The notes under the pieces: model-generated
Told to the model about the DNA's origin: nothing
What the model saw: the letters and a program-made list of their open reading frames with translations, nothing else
The model's database searches: none
In this document: positions 41,699 to 49,977 of the stretch, piece after piece
Layout: the number at the start of each line of letters is the position of its first letter
How positions within the stretch are numbered: the stretch's first letter is position 1
Source of the DNA: Thermanaerothrix sp034436175
GTDB lineage: Bacteria > Chloroflexota > Anaerolineae > Anaerolineales > Anaerolineaceae
Length of the DNA stretch: 64,000 bases
Reading direction: 5' to 3'
Assembly: GCA_964427505.1 (NCBI GenBank)
Contig: CAYRUO010000005.1
Span: 62,001 to 126,000, forward strand
Translations under genes and position numbers: made by a program

Positions 41699-42394
41699 AT
41701 GGAGAAGCGTTCGAGAGCAAGAACTAAAATCCGAGTACTGCTGGCAGACGACCATCACATTGTGCGGGCGGGAATTCGTCAGTTGCTCGAACGAGAACGG
41801 GATATTCAAGTCGTTGCTGAAGCCGCGGATGGTGAGGAGGCGCTGGCGCTAATTGAGAAACACCAACCCGATGTGGCAGTCTTAGATCTACAAATGCCGA
41901 AAGCGAGCGGAATTGAAGTCACTCAGCGTGTTCGCGCCCATTTCCCTCGGGTGGGGATTTTAATCCTTACGGCTTATGATGACGATCCGTATGTCATGGC
42001 TGTGCTTCAGGCCGGTGCAAACGGCTATGTGCTTAAGACGGCAGATGCAGAAGATCTGGCGCAGGCAGTGCGCGATGTTCACGAGGGGAAGTCAGCCATT
42101 GATCCTCTGATAGCCCGTAAACTCATGTCCACTTTATTTCGCCGTAGCGAACGTTTGATGGAACCACTAACCGAACGCGAGTTGGATGTATTGCGGCTGG
42201 TGGCGCGGGGATTGACCAATAAGGCCATTGGGGTGCACTTGGGGATCAGTGATCGTACCGTACAAGGTCATTTAGCCCATATCTTTGCCAAATTACAAGT
42301 TAGTAGTCGTACCGAAGCGGTGATGCGAGCGGTGGCTTTGGGATTAATCCCCCAGCCGGGCGAATTCTCGGGAGTTGAATTTCACCATGAGTAG
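41699..42394 (+). CDS. NarL/LuxR-family response regulator
   Basis: A 231-residue regulator. The receiver has LLADDHHIVRAG and phospho-acceptor Asp63 (VLDLQMPKASG). The GerE helix-turn-helix lies at about 160-215 (LTERELDVLRLVARGLTNKA, HLGISDRTVQGHL). Its 3' end overlaps the sensor kinase gene by 8 bases, so the two are a pair. Its targets may include the nearby redox genes, by proximity only. A TTG at 41678 is an alternative start; the ATG fits better with the TATAAT upstream. Confidence 0.9.
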   Translation: MEKRSRARTKIRVLLADDHHIVRAGIRQLLERERDIQVVAEAADGEEALALIEKHQPDVAVLDLQMPKASGIEVTQRVRAHFPRVGILILTAYDDDPYVMAVLQAGANGYVLKTADAEDLAQAVRDVHEGKSAIDPLIARKLMSTLFRRSERLMEPLTERELDVLRLVARGLTNKAIGVHLGISDRTVQGHLAHIFAKLQVSSRTEAVMRAVALGLIPQPGEFSGVEFHHE

Positions 42395-43454
42395 ACGTTT
42401 CAATTTATTCAGCGCCTCGGGGTTTCAGGCGTTGTTTTGGATGGTTTTACCCATTACCCTGATTCTTATTGGTGTGGTCGTGGGGAGTCTGGCGTTACAT
42501 GAACATGTGATGCGCCAGTATCTACCTGAGGAAGCCTGGAAGGCAGCAACCGATCCCCTCTTGGAGTTGACCTTAGTAGCCCCATTGGTTCTGCTTATCC
42601 CCTTGGCGGTCGCCGGTGCAGCGTTTTGGTTTGGCACGCGGCAAATCATTCGTCCCTTGCAGGCACTGGAAAAGCAGGCTGTGGCATTAGCCGAGGGTGA
42701 TTTTGAAGCCGTTCGGCAACCGGTAGGGGGGATTGTCGAGATACAAAATTTGCAACACGAACTCATTGAAATGGCGCGCAAGGTTCAAGCGGCCCAGGAA
42801 GGTTTGCGCGATTATATCAATGCCATTACTACGGGGCAGGAAGAAGAACGTCGCCGTCTGGCGCGTGAACTTCATGATGATACCATCCAGGCGCTGATTG
42901 CGCTAAAACACCATGTTCAATTAGCCCTCAAATCGGTGCGTGATCCCAACGGCAAGAAAGCCTTGCGAGAGTTGGAGCAATTAGCCGAACAGACGATTGA
43001 AAACTTGCGTCGTCTTATCCGGGCACTGCGTCCTATCTACCTGGAGGATTTAGGGCTTGTCACAGCATTAGAAATGTTAGCCCGCGAAGTTGAGCAATCC
43101 GGTGGCGTACAAATACATTTTGAATGTATAGGATGGGAAAGGCGACTTGATCCCCAGGTTGAACTTGTTCTATATCGTATTGCCCAGGAAGCACTCAATA
43201 ATGTCGTTCGTCATGCAAAAGCACTTCAGGCTCACCTTCGTGTGACCTTCGAAGACCGGAAGGTAATACTAGAAGTGGAAGACAATGGAGTCGGTTTTCA
43301 GTTACCTACTGCTCCAACTCACTTTGCCTTGCAAGGGCATTTTGGGCTTTTAGGAATGCGCGAACGGGCAGAATTAATCGGAGCCCATCTGGAGTTAGAA
43401 ACGGCTCTGGGTAAGGGCACGCGGGTGCGGGTGAGCATCCAATCGAATGCCTAG
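42387..43454 (+). CDS. NarL-partner membrane histidine kinase (HisKA_3)
   Basis: A 355-residue kinase. Two membrane helices (about 12-32 and 62-84) enclose a short periplasmic loop of about 30 residues, too small for a large sensor domain. HAMP (85-140) is followed by a HisKA_3 dimerisation helix with the phospho-acceptor His in RRRLARELHDDTIQAL and an HATPase with VLYRIAQEALNNVVRHA, VEDNGVGF and GLLGMRERAE. It pairs with the upstream regulator. Its stop codon overlaps that of the convergent CuA-cytochrome gene by 4 bases. Confidence 0.92.
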   Translation: MSRRFNLFSASGFQALFWMVLPITLILIGVVVGSLALHEHVMRQYLPEEAWKAATDPLLELTLVAPLVLLIPLAVAGAAFWFGTRQIIRPLQALEKQAVALAEGDFEAVRQPVGGIVEIQNLQHELIEMARKVQAAQEGLRDYINAITTGQEEERRRLARELHDDTIQALIALKHHVQLALKSVRDPNGKKALRELEQLAEQTIENLRRLIRALRPIYLEDLGLVTALEMLAREVEQSGGVQIHFECIGWERRLDPQVELVLYRIAQEALNNVVRHAKALQAHLRVTFEDRKVILEVEDNGVGFQLPTAPTHFALQGHFGLLGMRERAELIGAHLELETALGKGTRVRVSIQSNA

Positions 43455-44470
43455 GGGTGGGCTGGGGTTTCTTTAGAAAGGGCATTCCAGGCGAAACGGT
43501 AGAGATAAGCCACCAGAGCATCAATTTGCTCAGGGGTGAAAATGGGGCCCCAATAGGGCATGCCTGTACCCATTCCTCCGCGAGTAATTTTGCCGGCCAG
43601 GAGGGCTGGACTAGCCCCAAGGAGTTGGCGCGGATCACTCCAATCGGGCGGCCGGGTGCGCCCATTGTGAGTAGTGATGTGATTATCGGGGGGCGGGGGA
43701 GGCAGATCGCGCATCATGACTCCATCACCCTGCCCGGTTTCACCGTGGCAGGCAGCGCAATTTTGGGCATAGAGTTTTTGCCCCATGGCAATCTCTTGAG
43801 GTGAGGTGTGTTGTTCCCAAACCCAAGCCACAAGATCCCAAAGATCATCGTCATTCAAGGCTTGTAGTGAGGGTTCGGCGCGGAGGCGCATCCACAAGGA
43901 TGCTGGGCTGTTAGAAAGGTAGGTGGCTTGCTCAAGCGCATAAGACGGTAGGCGGTCCTGTAACTTTGACCCGCGCTGAGGTTCGACCACCCGATCGGGG
44001 ATGACCTCGGCTTGGTGTGGGGCATCTAGGTCAATCTCTAGCCCAAGGTAGAGCGGTGTGGGCTCCGGAGTTGGGGTGGGGCCATCACCAATGACGTTGA
44101 TCACCCCCCGCATACGCCAATGGTTGGGGCCACACCATCGGGTGCAGTAAAAAGTGTAAGTGCCGGGAGCCAAGAACGTGAGAGTTGCCTCGACAAATTC
44201 ACCAGGCAGAATTTCAATCTCGGGCCGGTTGAGTTTGCCAATGGCAAATCCGTGTACAACATCCTCGCTAGTAAAGCGAAGAGTAATAGGTTGTCCACTG
44301 CGAACCGTGATCGTGTTCGGTGACCAACCCCCAGATTCGGGCAAGCGAGCGCGTATTTCTAACACTGCGGGGTAGTTTAAACGCCACAAGAGCTTGCCGA
44401 TAACCGGAAGAGCCAGGACAAGCACCAATAGGGTGACAATAATAGCGCGAGCAAGATGTTCGTGTTTCAT
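43451..44470 (-). CDS. CuA cupredoxin-cytochrome c fusion protein
   Basis: A 339-residue exported redox protein. After one membrane helix (residues 8-30) comes a cupredoxin domain (about 45-140) with a complete CuA set: a His in VVHGFAI, then CTRWCGPNHWRM (C-x3-C-x3-H-x2-M). A Pro-rich linker leads to a c-type cytochrome domain (about 230-335) with the heme site CAACH and a likely Met ligand in GMGTGMPYWG. It looks like an oxidase subunit II without its two-helix hairpin. No subunit I or NosZ is encoded nearby. The ATG at 44470 overlaps the polyferredoxin stop (ATGA), so the longer upstream frame is not used. Confidence 0.88.
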   Translation of the reverse strand: MKHEHLARAIIVTLLVLVLALPVIGKLLWRLNYPAVLEIRARLPESGGWSPNTITVRSGQPITLRFTSEDVVHGFAIGKLNRPEIEILPGEFVEATLTFLAPGTYTFYCTRWCGPNHWRMRGVINVIGDGPTPTPEPTPLYLGLEIDLDAPHQAEVIPDRVVEPQRGSKLQDRLPSYALEQATYLSNSPASLWMRLRAEPSLQALNDDDLWDLVAWVWEQHTSPQEIAMGQKLYAQNCAACHGETGQGDGVMMRDLPPPPPDNHITTHNGRTRPPDWSDPRQLLGASPALLAGKITRGGMGTGMPYWGPIFTPEQIDALVAYLYRFAWNALSKETPAHP

Positions 44471-45792
44471 CCTAATAGCAACCACAACATGATCCAGGTA
44501 TAAGTGGCAATAAATGCCAATAGCGGAATGGACTCGCGCGTGGACCGAGATAACTTGCGCGCAGTTTCTACGGCGCTCATAGCGCCACCTGCAAGGAGAA
44601 GAGTTTGTAAGGCCAGGCTGAATGACGAGGTTTGTCCGGTTGAGACGCGGTTGGTAAGCCCCAGCAGATTCCAACCCCAACCCAGGGGATCGGAAAGCAC
44701 GGGCAGAAGGTAAGAGGATTTTGTCGAGGCGAATGCCAACGTGAAAGCCATCCAACTCATCAGCCCAAGAGGGAGGAGGATTGGCCCATAATACGCCAAC
44801 GAGCGCTTGAAAGAAAATCGTTCTTTCCTCATCCTTTGGGCGATCCATACCACCAACGTATACAAAGCGGGCATGATTCCAAGTGTTAGGAGGAGAAAAC
44901 TTACCGCAAAAATCCCCCAGGCTGGACTCCCTACGGTGTAAGCGGCGGACTTTAATGCGCCCCAAGGCCCCAGAAAAATTACGGCATCTATGGCGGCGGT
45001 GGTCAACATCGTTAGCGCAAGAAAGACGTCGTCTAAGCCCATTTTCGCCGCTGAAGGCAACTCGGCCCCCCAGGGGCGCAGGCTAAGGCTGATGTTCTCG
45101 TGGGGACACGCGCGCAGGCATTCCATGCACAGGCCACAGTTGGCACTGGTCTTGAGTGCCAGTGGGTATTGCCCCCAGGGGCAGACTTCGTAACATGTTT
45201 TTGGGGTATGGATAGCGCACAGAGAAGGTTGCATAACCTGTATGATTGGCGGAGCCAATCTGGCATAAAGCCCAGTGAAACCACCAATAGGACAAACATA
45301 GCGGCAGAAAGCACGTCGCTCGTAAATCAGACTGAGCACTGTCGCCAGGAGAAATAGCCCTAATAGAACAAAGGCAGTGGCCTGTGGAGAGGTCAAAATA
45401 ACAGCGCCGAACCAGCCTACCAACACAAAACCGAATACTGGTAACCAAGTATTACGCCAAAACCGTGGCCAGCGTTTTCCGGGTTGGGTTTGGGCTCCTC
45501 GCGAGCGAAGAATCCCCTTGTTTTGCAACCACTCACCGGGTAAGGGGATGGGGCAAATGCTACACCAGGTGCGACCTCCCAAGGGGATAAAGAAAAGTTT
45601 CAATGCGCTCCACCAGGCAATCCAGACGAAGATAATCGCAAAGTTATGGCTTCCCACCCGAGATCCCCAGAGCCCGCTTAGGATCGTGAAAATAAAACCG
45701 GCCAGCGTGAGTGCGCGAAGGACAAATTGCGGCCAACGACTGTGTAAAAGAGAATATATCCGTGAAGAACGGGTCAGTTCAATGGTTGCCAT
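44467..45792 (-). CDS. NosR/NapH-like membrane polyferredoxin
   Basis: A 441-residue protein with about nine membrane helices. Two CxxxCP motifs lie near helix ends (CSICPIPLPGEW and CRYVCPIGGF), and a classical 4Fe-4S site is present (CGLCMECLRACP), with additional Cys in KTCYEVCPWG. This layout matches NapH, NosR and CcoG-type electron-transfer proteins. It probably moves electrons between the quinone side and the CuA proteins encoded on either side; direction is unknown. The ATG at 45792 is chosen; it overlaps the upstream CuA gene by 14 bases. A GTG at 45801 is the alternative. Confidence 0.85.
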   Translation of the reverse strand: MATIELTRSSRIYSLLHSRWPQFVLRALTLAGFIFTILSGLWGSRVGSHNFAIIFVWIAWWSALKLFFIPLGGRTWCSICPIPLPGEWLQNKGILRSRGAQTQPGKRWPRFWRNTWLPVFGFVLVGWFGAVILTSPQATAFVLLGLFLLATVLSLIYERRAFCRYVCPIGGFTGLYARLAPPIIQVMQPSLCAIHTPKTCYEVCPWGQYPLALKTSANCGLCMECLRACPHENISLSLRPWGAELPSAAKMGLDDVFLALTMLTTAAIDAVIFLGPWGALKSAAYTVGSPAWGIFAVSFLLLTLGIMPALYTLVVWIAQRMRKERFSFKRSLAYYGPILLPLGLMSWMAFTLAFASTKSSYLLPVLSDPLGWGWNLLGLTNRVSTGQTSSFSLALQTLLLAGGAMSAVETARKLSRSTRESIPLLAFIATYTWIMLWLLLG

Positions 45793-46282
45793 TGGGAGCA
45801 CTTTGGTCGTAATGCTGGGGCCTATAAAGGGCTATAAGTATAGCAATTGCACCCAAGAGGCTTCCGCGTATAAGGGGAAGATTAGGGCCGACTTGAATCT
45901 TACCCAACATAAATGGATGTAAATTTCCGCAAGCCACCGAGCAGCGGAAGCGGTACACACCGGGTTGGGTGGCTACGAATGTTGCTCGTGCCGGTTGTCC
46001 TGGTTCGGCTTCCAGATCTAACTCGTAACCGTCCAGGCTTAGGCCATGCTTAACATCGGTGGCCACCAGTTCAATGGTCACTCGCTCACCGGGAGATAAA
46101 TTGATCTGCTCCGGAGTAAAAGCATACCTACTTGCTTCCACACGGACATAACGCTGACCCGTTGAAGTGGTAGAACGGGGCACAGGCGTTCCAAGGATGA
46201 TAGCCGCGGCCAGGATAAAAATTAGAGCAGCACGCCATCGCGGTTGGGTGATTCGGAGAAGCATACCTTTGATATGTTTCAT
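45779..46282 (-). CDS. Membrane-anchored CuA-type cupredoxin
   Basis: A 167-residue protein with an N-terminal membrane helix (about 17-33) and a single cupredoxin domain. The CuA ligands are a His in VKHGLSLDG and CSVACGNLHPFM (C-x3-C-x3-H-x2-M). A short hydrophobic stretch near the C-terminus (LIRGSLLGAIAILIALY) may be a second helix. It is shorter than an oxidase subunit II and is the second CuA site of the operon. Its start overlaps the stop of the lipoprotein gene upstream (ATGA), and its end overlaps the polyferredoxin gene. Confidence 0.85.
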   Translation of the reverse strand: MKHIKGMLLRITQPRWRAALIFILAAAIILGTPVPRSTTSTGQRYVRVEASRYAFTPEQINLSPGERVTIELVATDVKHGLSLDGYELDLEAEPGQPARATFVATQPGVYRFRCSVACGNLHPFMLGKIQVGPNLPLIRGSLLGAIAILIALYRPQHYDQSAPNGNH

Positions 46283-46737
46283 GGTTTTAGCGGCGTTGGT
46301 GGACCGTATTGGGAATACACGCGATCAATGAAGGCTTGGATGTCATCTAGGGTCTTGCCTTCTCGACTCAGGCGCATCACATCCTGAGTGATATCCACAC
46401 ATATCGAGCACCCTAAGGCATGGGAGTCAAATTCTATCTCACCTGAGGGCTGAACGTCTTTGACATAACAATCATAATTTGAGGTATGGCCTACAGCCCC
46501 ACATCCACAGTAGCAGGGCACTTGGGAGAGAACCTCTGGATTAGCCACTGCAAACCGATAGGCTTCTTGCACCGAAACAGGTGCTTTTTGAACCTCGGAG
46601 GGCATTTGGTCAAGCGGCGCCATAGGCAAGGTCGAGGTTGAGGTACCGCATGCAGTAAACAGTAACGTAGCGATGACTAAGAATCCAAAGGGGATTTTTA
46701 CGTTCTGCCATGGTAAAGTCATCCTTATAGAATGCAT
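46279..46737 (-). CDS. PCYCGC-motif lipoprotein
   Basis: A 152-residue lipoprotein. The signal peptide ends in a lipobox (LLFTACGTS). The mature part has PCYCGCGAVGHTSNYDCY and a further Cys pair in ALGCSICVDI, the marks of the PCYCGC family, often found beside copper-protein genes. It is the first gene of the minus-strand redox operon and may deliver or hold copper for the two CuA sites. The ATG at 46737 has AGGTGAAAGG upstream. An AGTATA (TATACT on this strand) at 46771-46776 is a possible -10. Confidence 0.85.
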   Translation of the reverse strand: MHSIRMTLPWQNVKIPFGFLVIATLLFTACGTSTSTLPMAPLDQMPSEVQKAPVSVQEAYRFAVANPEVLSQVPCYCGCGAVGHTSNYDCYVKDVQPSGEIEFDSHALGCSICVDITQDVMRLSREGKTLDDIQAFIDRVYSQYGPPTPLKP

Positions 46738-46882
46738 TGGCCTTTCACCTGTTAAGATTTTCTGTTTTGGAGTATAACGACAATGTAGGGACTTACCGAG
46801 CGCTGCATAGCGTGAACCAAGGTAGGCAAAATTGCTTAATCGCGACCGGAACCAGCCTTTGATAACGTCAGCCGGCAAAGAG

Positions 46883-46911
46883 TTGCACTTTCAATCAAAA
46901 TATCGTACAAT
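46883..46911 (+). promoter_or_regulatory. Promoter candidate of the DeoR gene
   Basis: TTGCAC, a 17-base spacer and TACAAT lie about 53 bases before the ATG at 46964, in the divergent gap between the redox operon and the sugar operon. Confidence 0.5.
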
Positions 46912-46963
46912 CGGTCATAATCATTCATTTGTTGGCTCGGGCGATATTACAAGGATTACAACG

Positions 46964-47752
46964 ATGAAAACTCAGGTGCAGAAAACGGCTTTTCCTGGTC
47001 CAGATCGACAGGGATTGATCCTCGACCTCATTAATCGTCGCCAGCGAGTTAGCATTGCCGAGATTTGTGAGGCGTTTGGAATCAGCGAAGCAACGGCACG
47101 GCGGGATTTAGAAGCCCTGGATCAACGAGGGCTGATCTGCAAAGTGCGCGGTGGTGCCATCCCTGCACGCCGGGCACCAGCAGAGCCCCCCATCCTTCAA
47201 CGCTCTAATCAACATTTGGAAGAGAAACGGCGCATCGCCCAAGCCGCCGCCAAACTTATCCAAGAAGGTGAAACCATCTTTCTAGGTTCGGGTTCAACGG
47301 TGCTGGAACTGGCGCGGCTGTTACGTGCTTACAATAACCTAACGGTGATCACCAATTCGCTTCCGGTGATCAACGAATTGGCAGCGTCGGGTGGAATCAC
47401 CTTGGTGGGGTTAGGGGGTGTACTTCGTTCCAGTGAGCTTTCGTTCATCGGCCATATCACCGAACAGGCGCTGAGTGAAGTGCGGGCGGATAAGGTGTTT
47501 ATTGGCATTCACGCGGTGGATGTTAGCGAGGGCTTGACCAACGCTTATTTGCCGGAGACGCTTACCGATCGCGCCATTCTAAAAATCGGTCGTGAGATCA
47601 TCGTCTTGGCCGACCATTCAAAATGTGGGCGAGTCTCTACAGCGCGGGTGGCGCCCATTAACACCATTCATACCCTGATTACCGATACCGGTGCTCCCCA
47701 GGAGTTTGTTGAGGCGCTGCGTCAGGCAGGGGTGCGGGTCATTCAGGCATAA
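46964..47752 (+). CDS. DeoR-family transcription regulator
   Basis: A 262-residue repressor-type protein. The N-terminal helix-turn-helix (RRQRVSIAEICEAFGISEAT, ARRDLEALDQRGL) and the DeoRC sensor domain (FLGSGSTVLELARLL, VITNSLPVINEL, LADHSKCGR) are complete. DeoR proteins of this kind bind phosphorylated sugars. AAGGATT precedes the ATG at 46964; an earlier in-frame start would add 44 residues without a ribosome-binding site. It is the first gene of the sugar operon and is separated from the aldolase gene by a palindrome-bearing gap. Confidence 0.92.
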   Translation: MKTQVQKTAFPGPDRQGLILDLINRRQRVSIAEICEAFGISEATARRDLEALDQRGLICKVRGGAIPARRAPAEPPILQRSNQHLEEKRRIAQAAAKLIQEGETIFLGSGSTVLELARLLRAYNNLTVITNSLPVINELAASGGITLVGLGGVLRSSELSFIGHITEQALSEVRADKVFIGIHAVDVSEGLTNAYLPETLTDRAILKIGREIIVLADHSKCGRVSTARVAPINTIHTLITDTGAPQEFVEALRQAGVRVIQA

Positions 47753-47777
47753 CAAGGTTTGGCATATAACGTTTCCA

Positions 47778-47790
47778 TTTGAGACTCAAA
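47778..47790 (+). promoter_or_regulatory. Palindrome between deoR and aldolase genes, candidate DeoR operator
   Basis: TTTGAG-A-CTCAAA, a perfect 6+1+6 inverted repeat, 41 bases upstream of the aldolase ATG. The position would suit repression of the catabolic genes; no second copy is seen upstream of deoR. Confidence 0.45.
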
Positions 47791-47830
47791 GTCTGATCCT
47801 TTCTCATCGTGTGCGGTTAAGGTGAATCTT

Positions 47831-48790
47831 ATGGAAAAACGCTCAATTGGAAGACTGCGCGGTTTACAACAATGTAGCAGTGCTCGTTTTACTTTCACGG
47901 TGCTGGCGCTGGATCATCGTCAGAACTTGCGCCGGGCGCTCAACCCTCAGAATCCGGGAGCAGTGAGTGATGCCGAACTTTCGCAGTTCAAACTTGACGT
48001 TGTTGCGGCGCTGGCCAAATCGGCGACCGCCGTGTTGTTGGATCCGGAGGTCTCGGCGGCCCAGGCGATTGCGGCCCAAACCCTGCCCGGACACGTGGGA
48101 TTGATCGTGGCGGTTGAGGCAACAGGTTACACGGGCGAACCCGGCGCGCGGCGCTCTCAAATCCTGCCGGGGTGGAGCGTGGAGAAGGCGCGCCGTATGG
48201 GGGCGAACATGATCAAACTGCTGGTGTATTATCATCCTCAGGCGCCTACGGCGGGGGAAATCGAAACGTTTGTCGCCCAGGTGGGGGCCGAAAGCCTGAA
48301 GTATGATCTGCCTTTGATGTTGGAGCCGCTTTCCTATTCCTTGGACGGTGCGCCATTGAGTGATGATGAAAAACGCTGGGTGGTAATAGAGACGGCGCGC
48401 CGTCTGACCGCCATTCCCGGTGTGGATGTGCTCAAGGCGGAGTTTCCCCTTACCGCTCAAAACAAAGATGAAGTTATGTGGCGTAAGGCTCTAGAAGCAC
48501 TTCACACGGCTTCAGCAGTGCCTTGGATCTTACTTTCTGCGGCGGTGGATTTTGAGACATACTTGCGCCAGGTCGCACTGGCGTGCCATTGCGGCGCCAG
48601 TGGAATCGCGGTTGGACGGGCGGTTTGGCAAGAAGCCGTTAGCATGGATGCTAGGGCGCGGAACGACTTTCTGCAGGCTGTGGCGCGGGAGCGTTTAGAA
48701 CGCTTGGCAGCGCTGTGCTATGCCCTGGGACAACCGTGGACGAATTATTTTGGGGGCGACGCGCCGTTCGATTGGTATAAGACGTATTAA
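47831..48790 (+). CDS. LacD-family class I ketohexose-bisphosphate aldolase
   Basis: A 319-residue member of the LacD/YihT class I aldolase family. LALDHRQNLR near the start, LLDPEVSAAQA, ANMIKLLVYY (the Lys typical of the barrel), LMLEPLSYS and VDVLKAEFPL fit the fold; the Schiff-base Lys is probably the one in DVLKAEFP. Expected reaction: cleavage of tagatose 1,6-bisphosphate or a related ketose bisphosphate to two triose phosphates. AAGGTG lies 6 bases before the ATG at 47831. The PfkB kinase three genes on would supply the bisphosphate. Confidence 0.82.
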   Translation: MEKRSIGRLRGLQQCSSARFTFTVLALDHRQNLRRALNPQNPGAVSDAELSQFKLDVVAALAKSATAVLLDPEVSAAQAIAAQTLPGHVGLIVAVEATGYTGEPGARRSQILPGWSVEKARRMGANMIKLLVYYHPQAPTAGEIETFVAQVGAESLKYDLPLMLEPLSYSLDGAPLSDDEKRWVVIETARRLTAIPGVDVLKAEFPLTAQNKDEVMWRKALEALHTASAVPWILLSAAVDFETYLRQVALACHCGASGIAVGRAVWQEAVSMDARARNDFLQAVARERLERLAALCYALGQPWTNYFGGDAPFDWYKTY

Positions 48791-48828
48791 GGCTTGCACT
48801 GTTTTCGGGGCACTCACCGAGAGTTAAC

Positions 48829-49977
48829 GTGTACTGGTCAGCATTGTACTTCATCTACTACGCGGCAATGGCGGCTTTGTATCCTTACCTGCCAGTGTAT
48901 TACCGCCAGTTGGGTTTGAGTGGGGAGCAAATCGGCGTCTTGACCGCGACCGTTCCCCTGATCAACTTGCTCAGCGGCCCCATGTGGGGGTGGTTGGCCG
49001 ATTCGTATCAACAACATAAGCGGGTGTTGGTTCTTTCGATGTTAACCGTGGGGGCGTTAGGGACATTGCTGATCCTCCCACGCTCTTTTATTGGGTTGTT
49101 GGTGATTTTAGTACCTCTGGCGCTTTTTTTATCGCCTTTAGTACCGATCATGGATAGTTCGGTGCTCCAGGCACTGGGTGAGCGGCGTGAGCACTACGGA
49201 CGCATCCGTTTGTGGGGGGCGGTTGGGTGGGGGGTATGTGCGCCGCTGGCGGGCCGGTTAGCCGAGCAAGTGGGATTGCAGGGATTGTTTGTCTTGTTTG
49301 GGGTGATGATGGGGATTAGCACGCTTCTGGCAACCCGCCTATCGGTGCGCTCTACCCTCGTGCGACCGGCCGGGCTAGCGGCGCTCTCACGCTTTTGGGC
49401 CGATCCTCGATGGCGGGCGTTTCTTTTTACTGCATTTAGCGGCGGCGTTATTCTATCCGTTATTAGCAATTTTTTGTTCTTATTTCTCCAAGATTTAGGG
49501 GCTTCACAAACGCTGTTGGGGCTTAGCCTCACTGTAGCAACGGTTTCTGAGGTCTCGATTCTTTTCATCTCCAGTGCCCTGCTCAAACGCTGGCATCCGC
49601 AGCGGCTCTTGATGGTGGGGTTGATCCTCTTTGCACTGCGATCTTTGCTCTATTCGTTCATGACCCAGCCCTGGATGGCGATGCCTATTCAATTGATGCA
49701 CGGGATCACGTATGCATTGATGTGGGTGGCCGGTGTTTCCTATGCTGGTGTGCTGGCGCCACCGGGTTTGAATGCAACGGCGCAGGGCTTGTTTTCCAGC
49801 GCCATCATGGGAGTGGGAATGGTGGTCGGCTCACTGGTGGGTGGATTCTTATTGGCACGGGTGGGAGCGGTTTGGATGTTCCGCCTGGTGAGCGGCTTGG
49901 GGTTAATGGGTGCTTTTATCCTATGGCGCGTGAGGAATCATTATGATCAAGACATACGATCTTTTGGTCGTGGGTGA
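48829..49977 (+). CDS. MFS sugar or nucleoside transporter
   Basis: A 382-residue major facilitator with 12 predicted helices. It has the MFS_1-like (LacY/NupG-type) start LYFIYYAAMAALYPYLPVYY and the loop motif GWLADSYQQHKR between helices 2 and 3. The start is a GTG at 48829 with only a weak site upstream. Its last 35 bases overlap the kinase gene. Location inside the operon suggests uptake of the sugar or polyol degraded by the neighbouring enzymes. Confidence 0.85.
   Translation: MYWSALYFIYYAAMAALYPYLPVYYRQLGLSGEQIGVLTATVPLINLLSGPMWGWLADSYQQHKRVLVLSMLTVGALGTLLILPRSFIGLLVILVPLALFLSPLVPIMDSSVLQALGERREHYGRIRLWGAVGWGVCAPLAGRLAEQVGLQGLFVLFGVMMGISTLLATRLSVRSTLVRPAGLAALSRFWADPRWRAFLFTAFSGGVILSVISNFLFLFLQDLGASQTLLGLSLTVATVSEVSILFISSALLKRWHPQRLLMVGLILFALRSLLYSFMTQPWMAMPIQLMHGITYALMWVAGVSYAGVLAPPGLNATAQGLFSSAIMGVGMVVGSLVGGFLLARVGAVWMFRLVSGLGLMGAFILWRVRNHYDQDIRSFGRG

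Noticed and set aside
43681..44965. Longer N-terminal extension of the CuA-cytochrome protein up to 44965
   Set aside because: It would overlap the polyferredoxin gene by about 500 bases; the ATG at 44470 in an ATGA overlap is followed directly by a membrane helix.
43451..46737. A nitrous oxide reductase (nos) cluster
   Set aside because: The polyferredoxin resembles NosR, but there is no NosZ beta-propeller, NosD or NosFY in the window; the CuA proteins are small separate cupredoxins.
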